The translations under genes were made by a program, and so were the position numbers. Of a DNA stretch of 6,083 nt, positions 5,796-6,083 are shown piece after piece; within the stretch, counting starts at the first letter, position 1, and each line of letters opens with the position of its first letter. Source of the DNA: Coprobacillus sp. (GTDB lineage Bacteria; Bacillota_I; Bacilli_A; RFN20; CAG-826); assembly GCA_021203745.1 (NCBI GenBank), contig JAJQAP010000070.1:1-6083 (forward strand), written 5' to 3'. The notes below the pieces were generated by a model. The model was not told where the DNA came from. It worked only from the letters and a program-made list of their open reading frames with translations, and ran no database searches.

Positions 5796-6083
5796 ATGGA
5801 TATTATTAAGAAGCATACATCAATAGTAAAGGTTATCGTACTTATATTATTAACCTTATGTCTCTTTTTTCTCTTTGGCTCTCAACTCTACTACCAAGAT
5901 AGTGTCTATACCTATCAAGAAGTCTTCTTTCTAGGTAATGAATTAATAAGTAGTTCTCCAGTAGGTTTTATTGGTTATCTTCTTTTTAGTTTACCTCTTA
6001 TTATGGAGGTAGTGGGACTTTTACTCTCATTATCTAAAGATAATGATATGTATAAAGGTGATATACTCGCAATAGATATAGCC
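5796..6083 (+). CDS. Membrane protein of unknown function, N-terminal 96 residues (cut by window end)
   Basis: The frame is open from ATG 5796 to the window edge with no stop. The N-terminus MDIIKKH is followed by a hydrophobic segment (about residues 9-28, SIVKVIVLILLTLCLFFLFG). Next come a polar Tyr/Gln/Glu-containing loop (29-56) and a second hydrophobic segment (about 57-79, GFIGYLLFSLPLIMEVVGLL). A charged stretch SKDNDMYKGD follows. By the positive-inside rule the N-terminus and the segment after the second helix would be cytosolic and the loop external. I do not recognise the family. The start is chosen because no other ATG or GTG lies upstream in frame after the terminator; the in-frame TTG at 5757 falls in the terminator T-run and has no ribosome site. 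It is separated from the lipoprotein gene by a terminator and has its own promoter, so it is not obviously functionally linked. Confidence 0.75.
   Translation, partial: MDIIKKHTSIVKVIVLILLTLCLFFLFGSQLYYQDSVYTYQEVFFLGNELISSSPVGFIGYLLFSLPLIMEVVGLLLSLSKDNDMYKGDILAIDIA

Overview
The window is AT-rich DNA that reads in the standard bacterial code: Trp is always TGG and TGA is never read through inside the genes. Two genes have strong AAGGAG/AGGAG-type ribosome-binding sites. One encodes a Gram-positive style lipoprotein signal with a KKKK n-region and an LSSC lipobox. Together these suggest a low-GC Firmicutes/Bacilli-type organism, possibly one of the uncultured Mollicutes-like gut lineages. That placement is inference from style; there is no marker gene to fix it.

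Layout. Positions 1-109 are non-coding and hold a hairpin terminator (46-71). On the minus strand, 110-1024 encodes a complete cytosolic Clp/crotonase-fold serine protease homologue of the SDH (serine dehydrogenase proteinase, SppA-like) family. A 227-bp divergent intergenic region (1025-1251) follows. It carries an extended -10 promoter for the protease that is overlapped by a perfect 10+1+10 palindrome, a TTGTGT/TATAAT promoter facing the other way, and a long leader with small hairpins and a repeated CCTATATAG word. On the plus strand, 1252-5703 encodes a 1483-residue secreted lipoprotein made almost entirely of tandem beta-sandwich (Ig-like) domains, ended by a strong intrinsic terminator (5728-5757). 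The right edge holds the first 96 codons of a membrane protein (from 5796). Its TATAAT box lies only 7 nt before the ATG and there is no Shine-Dalgarno, so it looks leaderless.

How it fits together. The genes look like three separate transcription units rather than one operon: two divergent promoters, a terminator after the lipoprotein, and a new promoter before the membrane protein. Nothing shows a shared pathway between the cytosolic protease and the surface protein beyond their shared promoter region. The most distinctive content is the architecture of the giant lipoprotein: three copies of a Tyr-rich N-terminal domain, an EP spacer, a series of divergent Ig-like domains, a duplicated C-terminal module with an aromatic-rich loop, and a final domain with a Cys pair. 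I see no CRISPR array, RNA gene, insertion sequence or recognisable defence system.
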